From assembly GCA_960531495.1 (NCBI GenBank), contig OY482855.1, positions 868,001 through 932,000 of the forward strand: a stretch of 64,000 bases of DNA, written 5' to 3'. How positions within the stretch are numbered: the stretch's first letter is position 1; the number at the start of each line of letters is the position of its first letter. Source of the stretch: Zeus faber (Eukaryota > Chordata > Actinopteri > Zeiformes > Zeidae). The translations under genes were made by a program, and so were the position numbers. The notes below the pieces were generated by a model that saw only the letters and a list, made by a program, of their open reading frames with translations, was not told the origin of the DNA and made no database searches. Shown here piece by piece: positions 45,648-58,006 of the stretch.

Positions 45648-46200
45648 TGTTGTGTTCAAAATTTCCAAATCCGGAATGATGGGATGAAACTGGAACTTTG
45701 AGCTACGGAGAGTTTATAGGACGGTTTGAGAATCTACCAAAAAATAAAAAACGTTTTACGTCGACGTGGTTAGTCCTAAGCTGCGTGTCTCATCTAGCAT
45801 ACATTTCACCCAGGAGTCTGCAGAAACTTTGTTTCCTCATCACTTTGTTACAAACGACAGACCCCCCTTTGCGAGGCGGTCCCGCCTTTGTTATTTCCCA
45901 TCTCCCGAGTATCTAGTTTCAGACTCCCCGCTGTGTGTGCGCCAGATTAACCGTTTCAGTGCCGGTTTCTAACTGGTTGCGTAGTTACACCCAGTGTCTT
46001 TAGACATGTTTTAATTTTGGCTCTGACTGATCAATAAAACTGTATTTCATAATTACCCACTATATGAATGATAGTAATGTACATGAATAAATTTATGTAA
46101 TGTATACTGTAGTATACACACATATAGTTTTGCTATCAAGGATTAGTTCAATCTGTAATGTTATAGTTATAGTAGTATAGTTATATGTAGTACGTAATAG
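45648..46200 (-). repeat. 5' LTR candidate of the ERV
   Basis: Begins immediately upstream of the primer site and ends CA on the - strand (AACACAACA). A TATAAA lies on the - strand at 45,718-45,713 and could be the LTR promoter, though it would leave a short R-U5. The outer limit is uncertain: the sequence becomes AT-rich from about 46,020, and a TA microsatellite lies at 46,211-46,230. No second LTR was found for comparison. Confidence 0.55.
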
Positions 46201-46239
46201 TTATAGTATATGTATATATATATATATATTTTTTTTTTT

Positions 46240-46920
46240 CTCACAAAACCCAACAGGAAGTCGGCCATTTTTAATTTTCCTGACTTTTTAGTCATATTTA
46301 TGTTTTGTACTTTAGCGAAACTCCTCCTTGGCGATTTATCGGATCGGCTTCAAACTTGACGAGTGTCTACAAGACACCTTCACAGCTTAACATTATCAAA
46401 ATATATATATTTTTTGGCACACGGTGTGGGCGTGGCAACACGTTCAATTTCATGTTCCAAAAGAGACTTGGAAATTCACGAAACTTTGTGCACTCGTCAG
46501 TCCCAGTGTGGCAATTGATATTCTATGGGTTCCGTGCTTGGGCATGGCAAAATGACCGGACACGCCCTGTTGAAAATTTCAAAACATCAAACCTATTCAC
46601 TTTTTAACATGAAATTGGGTATATTAATGTAACATCACTAGACTCAAAAAAAATTATATTGCCGCCATGACCGACACCCAACCAACAGGAAGGTGGCCAT
46701 ATTGGATTTAATGTGCGCAAACTCCTAGGGGATTCATCAGATCGACTTCAAAGTTCGCGAGTGTCTACAAGACACTTTGGGGATTAAATTTATTAAAACA
46801 TTGGGTTTTCGTCACACAATGTGGGCATGGCACTGTGTTGAATTGAAGTGTTAACCTGACTTTTGGGGCCTTAAGAAACTCGAAAAATCACAAAACTTTA
46901 CACACTCAAGATCAAACCTA
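46240..46920 (+). repeat. Dispersed teleost repeat, copy beside the ERV 5' end
   Basis: Starts CCCAACAGGAAGTCGGCCAT and carries the same ordered motifs as 35,840-36,265 (inverted) and 36,285-36,992. A second half-unit follows from about 46,660 (CAACAGGAAGGTGGCCAT, then GAGTGTCTACAAGACACTTT). Non-coding. Confidence 0.75.
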
Positions 46921-47220
46921 TTCACTTTTTTAGTATCTCCTCCGAGATCTGCATAGAATTCCGGCAGGTTTTCCTCTTGTCTTTCTCCTCCGTCGGCGTA
47001 TTGGTAAACACAGTGGCGGCAGGACAAAGAGATCTTAGTACGTACTCCGGTAAGTTGCGAAAAAGTCCGTATGAGGTGTCGAACAGACGTCCAGGAGTGC
47101 TTGTCGTTCATATTGTAATAGCGACTGTGCACTGCATGCAAAAATAAGAACAATACAAATAGTAATAAACACAAAACTAAGAGTTGAATGCAGAGCCGGT
47201 GTGTCCATACTACGGCGCAC
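46921..47220 (-). pseudogene. Possible LINE-type ORF start remnant
   Basis: On the - strand the frames give QYERQALLDVCST, then in another frame LPIRRRRKTRGKPAGIL. The pairing of a Y-RQ-LL-I/V start with an arginine-rich RRRRK.RGKPAG stretch recalls the first coding exon of some teleost non-LTR retrotransposons. The link is weak and the frames are broken. Confidence 0.3.
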
Positions 47221-48090
47221 CCGGAAGTTAGTCCGGGTTAACTCATAAGTTAGCTAGCTTCCTCTGCTGAACCAATATTTTACTAAAATGACTTTTACAA
47301 CTCTCTTTGCTCCAACTTCCATCCTTAACAAAGAATCCCAAATGCATCATTTGCTAACTTTCCCACTTTCATTGTCTTTCACATCAACTTCCATAATCAT
47401 TTCAGCCTGTCAACTAACTTTACAGCTCTCTCGCCTTGTTATATTTTTTTCAAATAAATTTAAAGCCTTACAGTATCCTTTCCAGAAATCCTACCAGATA
47501 TTTAGATTATAACGCTACTTTTAAACCAAGGACTCATGTGGGAAACTAGTTTGACATGTTGTGTACAACACACATACTATGCTTACTGTATCTCACATTT
47601 ATACATTTGCTTGTTTTTAATCGCGATTTTCATCAGCCTTGTAGCTAAACATACCCCGAGACACTGATAAAATGTCTCCGAACTCATCTCATCCATACGT
47701 GCTCCAGAGTGATCCATCGGCCAGGCGGTCACACGCCTCAAACACCATTTCAATCACCCAAGGATTCATTCATTCAACGCTTTTGCTAGGATGGGTCAAG
47801 AATAATCTATAATAATCATGTATTTAATAATGTCGATTTTATTATTGGATAACATAAAGCAAATAAACAGACAAAAACCACGATTCTCTTGATCAATGCA
47901 AAATTGGCTACTTCATAAGTAAGGCATACATTTTTAATGTACAACACATCTCTGAGTACTTAAAAAAGCCCTCTATATAATACATTTCTCTTTATTCTTC
48001 TTCATAATATTGTTCTTATACTGTAGCTAACCAATAATAAATGAAATACTTTTTACCATTAATGCAACTTCTGGTGCTCCTTCGTTTTGC
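47221..48090. other. No feature recognised
   Basis: AT-rich sequence without protein-like frames or recognised repeats. Confidence 0.4.
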
Positions 48091-48099
48091 TGATGGCCT

Positions 48100-48320
48100 T
48101 CTAGTCTGGATCATACGTTGTGAGGTTAAGCTTAATGCAGGCGTTGAGGCTTCCATCAGTTAAACTTAAGCGTAGGATGGTCTTAATGTTTCTCAGATGC
48201 GAGAAAGACTGCTCACATGCATTTGTAAAGCCAAACATGGTCAATACAGCATTACTCACACGCTGCATTGTGTGCTGTGTGACGGGACGCTCGTTCCAAG
48301 TTTTAAGAATCAGCTGGTCT
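48100..48320 (-). pseudogene. hAT-superfamily transposase C-terminus, remnant
   Basis: The - strand reads TMQRVSNAVLTMFGFTNACE, then QSFSHLRNIKTILRLSLTDG, then SLNACIKLNLTTYDPD, and then a stop. This matches the C-terminal dimerisation region of hAT transposases and related host proteins (LTMFGS.Y.CE..FS.M..IK...R..LTD..L). Catalytic parts upstream are not found. A hAT-like terminus lies at about 48,893-48,975 in the matching orientation, so both may belong to one internally deleted element. Confidence 0.65.
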
Positions 48321-48322
48321 TC

Positions 48323-48349
48323 AGTTTCAAGTTCAAGTTCAAGTTCAAG
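48323..48349 (+). repeat. AAGTTC hexamer microsatellite
   Basis: Four tandem TTCAAG units with slight variation at the start. Confidence 0.8.
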
Positions 48350-48523
48350 AGATTATTTGTCACATACATATTGAAGTTTTTTCGACTTCTGTCCACTTTT
48401 GTTCAGCTGATTGGTCCGACTCGAGGCAGGGAGTTTTCTTAATGTTTGTCTGTCTTACAGAGGGGATCGGCGCATGGGCTCGTAAGCAGTCCAGCAGTGG
48501 AACGCCATTCCTCCTGCTCCCAA

Positions 48524-48561
48524 GAGGATCATTATTATCCACAATTATTATAATGATCCTC
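48524..48561. repeat. Perfect 12-bp inverted repeat
   Basis: GAGGATCATTAT at 48,524-48,535 and its exact complement at 48,550-48,561, with a 14-base loop. No T run follows, so it is not a typical terminator. It may be the tip of a small element. Confidence 0.7.
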
Positions 48562-48892
48562 AGTGATACATATAATTGTGGCCTGCGTGCCGCAAGTTGA
48601 AATGAACAGTAAAACTTTCGCCATGTCGGCGCACCACAGCCATCTCCTTCCCTAAGCCCTTACCTATGGGCAGAGACTTCCACAAGTTGCGCCTGAGCAG
48701 AGACCCGGTAGGGGCAGGGCGCCGAGTAAATGGCGCCCCGGAGTCTTTATGTTGTCCGCAGCCGGTGCTTGACTACTTTGTCCGCCACATTTATATTTTG
48801 AATTTTATTTTCAAGTTGTAATTTCTCTTACCTGTTTTACTTTAAAATGACACAGAATAATAATTTATTACTTGTTAATTGTGATGAAAAAT

Positions 48893-48975
48893 TTTAGCTC
48901 AAAATTGTATGCGAGCCATATACCGTCATCAAAAGAGCCGTAATTGGCTCGCGAGCCATAGGTTCCCGACCCCTG
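48893..48975 (-). mobile_element. hAT-like terminal sequence
   Basis: On the - strand the end reads CAGGGGTCGGGAACCTATGG, followed by repeated GGCTCGCGAGCC / GGCTC words. This closely resembles termini of Charlie-like hAT elements (CAGGGGTCGG..AACC..TGGCTC). The bases outside (CTCTAGAT) would be the 8-bp target copy, but I did not find a second copy. Confidence 0.6.
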
Positions 48976-49760
48976 CTCTAGATTGATTCAATCTTTAAGC
49001 TTACTCAGATCTTCCCTGATCGGAACAATATCTCAGTGAGTCGTCACCTTCACTTTTCGGGAATCTTGTGTTGCCTTTGCTGGACCTGTCCAGACGACTC
49101 CTTGTTGGATATCTTACGGCCGGTCTCTGACTGCCGCTGGGCACACAACCTGGACATGAAGAGAGTCTCATCATCGTCGCCAGATTGTTGGATAAATTAT
49201 CCTAGGTGGTCGGTGAGGTTAATCTGCCCGCTACAGGAAAACAAAACTGAGAGTATTAAAGATATTTATTCTGCAAAATAAAGAGAAAGATACCGTCATG
49301 CTTCAAAGCAGTGTTCTGATCAGTCTACCCCTATTACTGACGAAGAGGGCTTTATACCAAAGAGAGGTTGTGTGTCAGGTGTCATTTACAACTCTGATCC
49401 TCAGTCATATCCCTGGGTGTTCCCCCAAACAGTGATTTAACAGTCAAACTTCGGTCACAGACACAATCCTACTGTACCATAAAACAAACACACAACGCTC
49501 TTTTAAGTCCCTCTTGTCCTTATCCTTATCTCCACACAAGGTTAAGTAAAGGATGGAATGTGGTCTGGTTTTTCCAATACTACAACTGAAATGTTTTAGA
49601 CAGTTTTTACACACAGACACACACAGACAATTTTTTTGTCTCTTTATATTAACTCTGAGTGACTCATAAAAACCCATAGACAATGAGTTTTATAACTAAG
49701 TAACATACAAAAGGCTGTTGTCCTGTATAAAACATGTAAAACCTCATTCAAATAGTTGAT
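48976..49760. other. No feature recognised
   Basis: Ordinary single-copy-looking sequence. Short frames lack family features. Confidence 0.4.
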
Positions 49761-49763
49761 CAT

Positions 49764-50130
49764 GTGCATTTTTCTCTCACAGCCTACATACGTGCAACTG
49801 CGGCTCTAGCGCATGCCACTGTGATTGCACTGACGTTTCACCTTCTGGACTTGATAGACCTGCTGGCTAATTTAAGGGTCTTATTGGCCCGACTTAATGG
49901 CCTTGTTGGCCGACTTGAAGGACCTGCTGGATGCGTTGCCAAGCCCGCTTTGCGCACTCAAAGTTGTACTGCCACTGCGGTCCAGGCCTTTTGCCTGTTC
50001 CTCCAAGCCTGGCTGTCTGTTTGGGCCCACGAGTTCTGTGGAGCCTCAGCCTTCCGAGGGGTCTGAGGGTTCCGTGGGCCCTGGGTGTTCTGACATCATT
50101 GCTCTCAGCAATGCCTTGAGGTGAGGCCAA
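49764..50130. other. GC-richer segment with leucine-repeat-like frame, nature unknown
   Basis: Between AT-rich neighbours, 49,764-50,066 is open on the + strand for 100 codons and contains a short imperfect repeat of LLA.L..L/LNGLVGRLEG type. The DNA itself is repetitive here (GACCTGCTGG words at about 49,858 and 49,921). I do not recognise it and do not claim a gene. Confidence 0.25.
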
Positions 50131-51430
50131 TCTTTTTACTCTTAAGCCCTCACCACATGTAGCTGTACTTGGCTATACAGCGAGCTAAACACTCTTGCAA
50201 TAAGTACCCAGAGACAGGAGCGCACTTTTGGTATCGTTAATGAAAGCGGTGTAAAACTGTGGAACAGTAGAGAAATATGCAGATAAACGATCAATCTCTA
50301 TGCAGATGTAGATAACGTGTTAATACGTTGTCATAGCTCCCACATTGTATACATACAACAATAACATGAATTATCTCACAAATTGTGCTTTCTCAAGGGC
50401 AGTGAAGAGGCTGATGGAAGAGATGTTAATCCGGGTCTGGGACATGATCAGATTGGCTGAGTGTGCCTTGATCTGTTTAGGCCTGTTCTGATTTTACTAT
50501 TATATTATTATACTATCATCCAAATGTTATGATGTTGCAATACTGACCGCGCGGGGGGCGCACCGGGAGGCAGAACAACCGTGTTTTGGTTGCATCTAAA
50601 TTTTTTAGTATGGCTTTTAAGTTGGTTTTTAACTGTATTTCTGTGTTTGTATTGGAACTGATTTTTTTAATCTGGCTTTTAAATCAGTTTTGAAACTGTA
50701 TTTCTGTATCAGGATTGGGTCTGAATTTTTGGGACACATCATCAGTAGTGGACCCCAGGACCATGGGGTGTTTGACCATTATCACTAGACACCCTCGCCT
50801 GAGGAAGGCCCTCCCGTGGTTGATCAAGCCTCGGAGTGTGTCCCATAGCCAATTGGAGTTCAATTTGGGTTATGCTCGATTGTGGGTAGGCAAAGAGTTT
50901 TGCTAAGCATTAATTTAGAATGATTTATGTTAAGAGTTTTGCTAAACATTAATTTTGAATGACCAATTTACTAATGCTTCATGCAATTATGCCATGTCAA
51001 GGTTGGTATGGTAAATTATAAAAAAAAAATAAAAGGTTACGTTTAATAGGTAAGTATTTAGAGGTGTCTTGTGTTCCTACTTTGTGTCAGGGTCTTCTGT
51101 AGGTTCAGAATGAAGTTAGCTCCTCGGCACATCTGAATTTATGGGGCATAGCTCCACCCATTTTTTGGAATAAACTCCTTTTATTTTCTTTGTTTTCTTC
51201 CAATAAAAATCCTAATTGGTTTTAACCAATTGGGGATGGGGGGATGGGTTTTAACCAACTTCATCTTTCATTTTCATAAACGTCCTTTACTTACTCAACT
51301 TACTACGCCGGATCGAGCTGTACACTCTACCTTCATCCACTCCCTCATTTTCATGAGGGAAAGGAGGATAGAAGAGAGAAGATAGAAGATAACGTATTGT
51401 CAGACGATTTAAAATGCTGAAAAGGCGGTT
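50131..51430. other. AT-rich non-coding region
   Basis: Includes a locally duplicated stretch at about 50,606-50,710 (TGGCTTTTAA...AACTGTATTTCTGT twice), another at 50,899-50,962 (TTTTGCTAAGCATTAATTT-like twice), and a purine-rich tract at 51,356-51,390. No gene. Confidence 0.5.
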
Positions 51431-51439
51431 AGGTTAAAA

Positions 51440-51935
51440 GCTTGTATGTGCGCCCCACACTGTGTTGGTGTGGGGCGTGGTTGTGTGTTTGGGCGCCGCG
51501 CCCCTGCATCGATCTGGTCGCGATTCGCCTATCTCTCCCAGTGCCAAAACTTATATTCACAAATACACCACACAATAGGCCTAGGGCTTGCGGGATGGGT
51601 GGGGTGCAAGCTATATAGGTGGGGATGCAGCGGGCAGCTGCCATCTTGCCTGTCACGCTCCTGCCCCAGCGTGCTTCTCGTCCGTTACGAAATGTTAATC
51701 CGACTCATATTGGCTTAGAATGCATACACTCGCACACGAATCCTACTCCAAGCAACACTCCACCAGACCAGGGTCTGCGGGGCAGGAGGGGTGTGAGTGA
51801 TTCAGGGTCGACTTGCCTGAAGGACTTGCATCCCCAACCCCGCAATTTTGACTGCAATAGGCAACAGTACACATTTAGCACTGGGGTTTTCCGGGATGGA
51901 CAGACAGGCGGTCCTATCACACACACACACACATG
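51440..51935 (+). repeat. GC-richer probable dispersed repeat
   Basis: A distinct module with TAGGCCTAGGGCTTGCGGGA, CAGGGTCTGCGGGGCAGGAG and TTTAGCACTGGGGTTTTCC, ending in a short CA run (51,919-51,934). I recall closely similar wording in several teleost genomic sequences, which suggests an old mobile element. No coding evidence; class unknown. Confidence 0.4.
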
Positions 51936-52515
51936 CACACACCACCACACCTTCTTTGAATGCACCCCAGCAGCCTTCTGGTTGCATTACTCTCCTTTTC
52001 TCCCTCATTTACTGCCATAACTATGACAGGAAGAGGCCAGGTGACCATTTGTCATTCCAGTTTTCCTGGACCTAATCAACTGTTTTTCATTACATGTTGT
52101 CGTCCAATGTTAATTTTTTTGTGTAAATGTTTTCAGGTTCTATGTTTAATTGTCTCACCGGCCATGATTCTCTCCCTCTTGGGGTAGTGATCAGTTGTTT
52201 ATAGACCCAAACATGATAAATAGTTTTCCAAAGAGGGGGGTTGGTGGTGGTTCTCTTTGACCAAAAACTGTGCTCTTGTCATCCTACAGGTCATCCACTG
52301 GACAGAATTATTGCAGCAGTTCTTGATGATTTAAGAATTAATAAAGTGTTGCATTGCAGGTGGAGAACTTGAGCTACACTTGCGGACTAACTCTGTCCTA
52401 GATGCAATGGCATGCAAATACTCTTTGTTGTATGCCCAGCATGCTGACAGGATGGGTTGAAAATAAATAAATAAAAAATAAAATCTCCACGAATTACTCT
52501 GTGTGGCAGGATCAG
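51936..52515. other. No feature recognised
   Basis: Unique-looking sequence leading into the right-hand satellite. Confidence 0.4.
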
Positions 52516-54285
52516 ACAAAAGGTCAAACATGTATTTGTCGAGTTAAAAAACGCATTTTCAGCCCATTTAAACGTCGAAAAGGCGGATCGGTTAAACGCT
52601 ACAGTCATTACTCTGTGTGACAGTGTCAGGCAGTTTAAATACTATGATGAACTAGTATGTGCTGCTAAAGTGTTGTTTGTCAAACAGTTGTAGGTCCTTC
52701 TAACATTTATTTTTCGAGTAATGATTATTTTTATCAACGTCTGCACATGTGGGAAAAAACGCATTTTCAGCCGATTTAAACGCCGAAAAGGCGGATCGGT
52801 TAAACGCTACAGTCATTACTCTGTGCGACAGTGTCAGACAGTTTAAATACTATGATGAACTAGTATGTGCTGCTAAAGTGTTGTCTGTCAACGAGTTTTA
52901 GGCTCATATAAAATGTATTTTTCGAGTTATGAGTATTTTCAGAATTTTGGACGGTTTGCTGCCTTGCTGAATTAGAGAAACACCGAACCAATGTCTCTTT
53001 ATAGGTGAATGATTCAGAATGCTGCAGTACACCATATAATTTTAATTAATATGAGGAACAATTATGTGCTTAAGTCTTTCTCAAAGACAGTTTAAATACA
53101 ATGATAAACTAGTATGTGCTGCTAAAGTGTTGTTTGTCAACCAGTTTTAGGCCCATATAAAATGTATTTCTCGAGTTATGATCATTTTCATCAAAGTCTA
53201 CACATGTGGGAAAAAACGCATTTTCAGCCGATTTAAACGTCGATTTGGCGGAACGGTTAAACGCTTCAGTCATTACTCTATGTGACAGTGTCAGACAGTT
53301 TAAATACAATGATAAACTAGTATGTGCTGCTAAAGTGTTGTTTGTCAACCAGTTTTAGGCCCATATAAAATGTATTTTTCGAGTTATGATCATTTTCAGA
53401 ACTTTGGATCGTTTGCTGTCTAGCTGAATTAGAGAAACACCGAACCATTGTCTCTTTGTAGGCGCATGATTTAGAATGCTGCAGTACACCATATAACTTT
53501 AATGAATATGAGGAACTATTATGTGCTTCTTATGTCTTTCTCAAAGACAGTTTAAATACAATGATAAACTAGTATGTGCTGCTAAAGTCTTGTTTGTCAA
53601 CCAGTTTTAGGCCCATATAAAATGTATTTTTCGAGTTCTGATAATTTTCATCAAAGTCTACACGTGGGAAAAAACGCATTTTCAGTCGATTTAAACGTCG
53701 AAAAGGCGAATCGGTTAAACGCTTAAGTCATTACTCCATGTGACAGTGTCAGACAGTTTAAATACAATGATGAACTAGTATGTGCTGCTAAAGTGTTGTT
53801 TGTCAACCAGTTTTAGGCCCATATAAAATGTATTTTTCGAGTTATGATCATTTTCAGAAATTTGGACGATTTGCTGTCTAGCTGAATTTGAGAAACACTG
53901 AACCATTGCCTCTTTGTAGGTGCATGATTTAGAATGCTGCAGTACACCATATAACTTTAATTAATATGAGGAACAATTATGTGCTTCTTATGTCTTTCGC
54001 AAAGACAGTTTAAATACAATGATAAACTAGTATGTGCTGCTAAAGTGTTGTTTGTCAACCAGTTTTAGGCCCATATAAAATGTATTTTTCGAGTTATGAT
54101 AATTTTCATCAAAGTCTACACATGTGGGAAAAAACGCATTTTCAGCCGATTTAAACGTCGAAAAGGCGGATCGGTTAAACGCTTCAGCCATTACTCTGTG
54201 ACAGTGTCAGACAGTTTAAATACAATGATAAACTAGTATGTGCTACTAAAGTCTTGTTTGTCAACCAGTTTTAGGCCCATATAAA

Positions 54286-57200
54286 ATTTATTTTTCGAGT
54301 TCTGATAATTTTCATCAAAGTCTACACGTGGGAAAAAACGCATTTTCAGCCGATTTTAACGTCGATTTGGCGGAACGGTTAAACGCTTCAGTCATTACTC
54401 TATGTGACAGTGTCAGACAGTTGAAATACAATGATAAACTAGTATGTGCTGCTAAAGTCTTGTTTGTCAACCAGTTTTAGGCCCATATAAAATGTATTTT
54501 TCGAGTTCTGATAATTTTCATCAAAGTCTACACATGTGGGAAAAAACGCATTTTCAGTCGATTGAAACGTCGAAAAGGCGAATCGGTTAAACGCTTCAGT
54601 CATTACTCCATGTGACAGTGTCAGACAGTTTAAATACAATGATGAACTAGTATGTGCTGCTAAAGTGTTGTTTGACAACCAGTTTTAGGTCCATATAAAA
54701 TGTATTTTTCGAGTTCTGATAATTTTCATCAAAGTCTACACATGTGGGAAAAAATGCATTTTAAGCCGATTTTAACGTCGATTTGGTGGAACGGTTAAAC
54801 GCTTCAGTCATTACTCTATGTGACAGTGTCAGACAGTTTAAATACAATGATCAACTAGTATGTGCTGCTAAAGTGTTGTTTGTCAAACAGTTTTAGACCC
54901 ATATAAAATGTATTTTTCGAGTTCTGATAATTTTCATCAAAGTCTACACGTGGGAAAAAACGCATTTTCAGCCGATTTTAACGTCGATTTGGCGGAACGG
55001 TTAAACGCTTCAGTCATTACTCTATGTGACAGTGTCAGACAGTTTAAATACAATGATAAACTAGTATGTGCTGCTAAAGTGTTGTTTGTCAAACAGTTTT
55101 AGGTCCATATAAAATGTATTTTTCGAGTTATGATCATTTTCAGAACTTTGGACGATTTGCTGTCTAGCTGAATTAGAGAAACACCGAACAATTGTCTCTT
55201 TGTAGGTGCATGATTTTGAATGCTGCAGTACACCATATAACTTTAATTAATATGAGGAACAATTATGTGCTTCTTAAGTCTTTCTCAAAGACAGTTTAAA
55301 TACAATGATAAACTAGTATGTGCAGCTAAAGTCTTGTTTGTCAACCAGTTTTAGGCCCATATAAAGTGTATTTTTCGAGTTATGATAATTTTCATCAATG
55401 TCTACACGTGGGAAAAAACGCATTTTCAGTCGATTTAAACGTCGATTTGGCGGAACGGTTAAACGCTTCAGTCATTACTCTATGTGACAGTGTCAGTCAG
55501 TTTAAATACAATGATGAACTAGTATGTGCTGCTAAAGTCTTGTTTGTCAACCAGTTTCAGGCCCAAATAAAATGTATTTTTCGAGTTCTGATAATTTTCA
55601 TCAAAGTCTACACGTGAGAAAAAACGCATTTTCAGCCGATTGAAACGTCGAAAAGGCGAATCGGTTGAACGCTTCAGTCATTACTCTATGTGACAGTGTC
55701 AGAAAGTGTAAATACAATGATAAACTAGTATGTGCTGCTAATGTGTTGTTTGCCAACCAGTTTTAGGCCCATATAAAATGTATTTTTCGAGTTATGATCA
55801 TTTTCCGAACTTTGGACCGTTTGCTGTCTAGCTGGATTAGAGAAACACCGAAACATTGTCTCTTTGTAGGCGCATGATTCAGAATACTGCAGTACAGCAT
55901 AGAAATTTAATTAATATGATGAACTATTATGTGCTTCTTAAGTGTTTCTCACAGAGTTCTAGGCCCATCTAACATGTATTTGTGGAGTTATGATCATTTT
56001 CAGAACTTTGGACGATTTGCTGTCGAGCTGAATTAGAGAAACACCGAACCATTGTCTCTTTGTAGGTGAATGATTCAGAATGCTGCAGTACACCATATAA
56101 CTTTAATTGATATGAGGAACAATTATTTTGCTTCTTAAGTCTTTCTCAAAGACAGTTTAAATACAATGATGAACTAGTATGTGCTGCTTATGTCTTGTTT
56201 GTCAACCAGTTTTAGGCCCATATAAAATGTATTTTTCGAGTTCTGATAATTTTCATCAAAGTCTACACATGTGGGAAAAAATGCATTTTCAGCCGATTTT
56301 AACGTCGATTTGGTGGAACGGTTAAACGCTTCAGTCATTACTCTATGTGACAGTGTCAGACAGTTTAAATACAATGATAAACTAGTATGTGCTGCTAAAG
56401 TGTTGTTTGTCAGCCAGTTTTAGGACCTTATAAAATGTATTTTTCGAGTTATGATCATTTTCAGAACTTTGGACGATTTGCTGTCTAGCTGAATTAGAGA
56501 AACACCGAACAATTGTTTCTTTGTAGGTGCATGATTCAGTATACTGCAGTACAGCATAGAAATTTAATTAATATGATGAACTATTATGTGCTTCTTAAGT
56601 GTTTCTCACAGAGTTCTAGGCCCATCTAACATGTATTTGTGGAGTTATGATCATTTTCAGAACTTTGGACGATTTGCTGTCGAGCTGAATTAGAGAAACA
56701 CCGAACCATTGTCTCTTTGTAGGTGAATGATTCAGAATGCTGCAGTACACCATATAACTTTAATTAATATGAGGAACAATTATTTTGCTTCTTAAGTCTT
56801 TCTCAAAGACAGTTTAAATACAATGATAAACTAGTATGTGCAGCTAAAGTCTTGTTTGTCAACCAGTTTTAGGCCCAGATAAAATGTATTTTTCGAGTTC
56901 TGATAATTTTCATCAATGTCTACACGTGGGAAAAAACGCATTTTCAGTCGATTTAAACGTCGATTTGGCGGAACGGTTAAACGCTTCAGTCATTACTCTA
57001 TGTGACAGTGTCAGTCAGTTTAAATACAATGATGAACTAGTATGTGCTGCTAAAGTGTTGTTTGCCAACCAGTTTTAGGCCCATATAAAATGTATTTTTC
57101 GAGTTATGATCATTTTCCGAACTTTGGACCGTTTGCTGTCGAGCTGAATTAGAGAAACACCGAACCATTGTCTCTTTGTAGGTGAATGATTCAGAATGCT

Positions 57201-58006
57201 GCAGTACACCATATAACTTTAATTAATATGAGGAACAATTATTTTGCTTCTTAAGTCTTTCTCAAAGACAGTTTAAATACAATGATAAACTAGTATGTGC
57301 AGCTAACGTCTTGTTTGTCAACCAGTTTTAGGCCCATATAAAATGTATTTTTGGAGTTCTGATAATTTTCATCAATGTCTACACGTGGGAAAAAACGCAT
57401 TTTCAGTCGATTTAAACGTCGATTTGGCGGAACGGTTAAACGCTTCAGTCATTACTCTATGTGACAGTGTCAGTCAGTTTAAATACAATGATAAACTAGT
57501 ATGTGCTGCTAAAGTCTTGTTTGTCAACCAGTTTTAGGCCCAAATAAAATGTATTTTTCGAGTTCTGATAATTTTCATCAAAGTCTACACGTGAGAAAAA
57601 ACGCATTTTCAGCCGATTTAAACGTCGAAAAGGCGAATCGGTTGAACGCTTCAGTCATCACTCTATGTGACAGTGTCAGAAAGTGTAAATACAATGATAA
57701 ACTAGTATGTGCTGCTAATGTGTTGTTTGCCAACCAGTTTTAGGCCCATATAAAATGTATTTTTCGAGTTATGATCATTTTCCGAACTTTGGACCGTTTG
57801 CTGTCTAGCTGAATTAGAGAAACACCGAACCATTGTCTCTTTGTAGGCGCATGATTTAGAATGCTGCAGTACACCATATAACTTTAATGAATATGAGGAA
57901 CTATTATGTGCTTCTTAAGTCTTTCTCAAAGACAGTTTAAATACAATGATAAACTAGTATGTGCTGCTAAAGTCTTGTTTGTCAACCAGTTTTAGGCCCA
58001 TATAAA
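54286..58006 (+). repeat. Right satellite, higher-order copy 1 (3,721 bp)
   Basis: Matches copy 2 at an offset of 3,721 bp (for example 54,439/58,160, 54,908/58,629, 56,884/60,605). It is longer than copy 2 by 459 bp, one A+B dimer; the extra dimer is at about 56,884-57,342. It lacks two variants shared by copies 2 and 3. Confidence 0.88.

Larger units (their letters stand above)
37000..46200 (-). mobile_element. Degenerate endogenous retrovirus (fish ERV), 5' LTR to env
   Basis: On the - strand the order is LTR candidate, primer site, leader, gag, protease, RT, RNase H, integrase and env remnant, which is that of a vertebrate retrovirus. No 3' LTR is visible next to env; a dispersed repeat begins there instead. 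Frames are broken by several stops and frameshifts, and env is mostly deleted, so this is an old, inactive copy. A SINE sits in the leader. The left and right limits are approximate. Neither a second LTR nor a target duplication was found. Confidence 0.85.

Noticed and set aside
37000-46000. Open frames on the + strand across the provirus (for example 38,876-39,211 and 42,666-43,331)
   Set aside because: Antisense shadows of gag and pol. The - strand frames carry all recognisable motifs.
48524-48561. Transcription terminator hairpin
   Set aside because: No T run follows the stem and the context is eukaryotic. Kept only as an inverted repeat.
50715-50906. FLGHIIS-like reading near 50,725, resembling Gypsy RT
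   Set aside because: Only a handful of residues match, and no neighbouring RT motif is found on either side.
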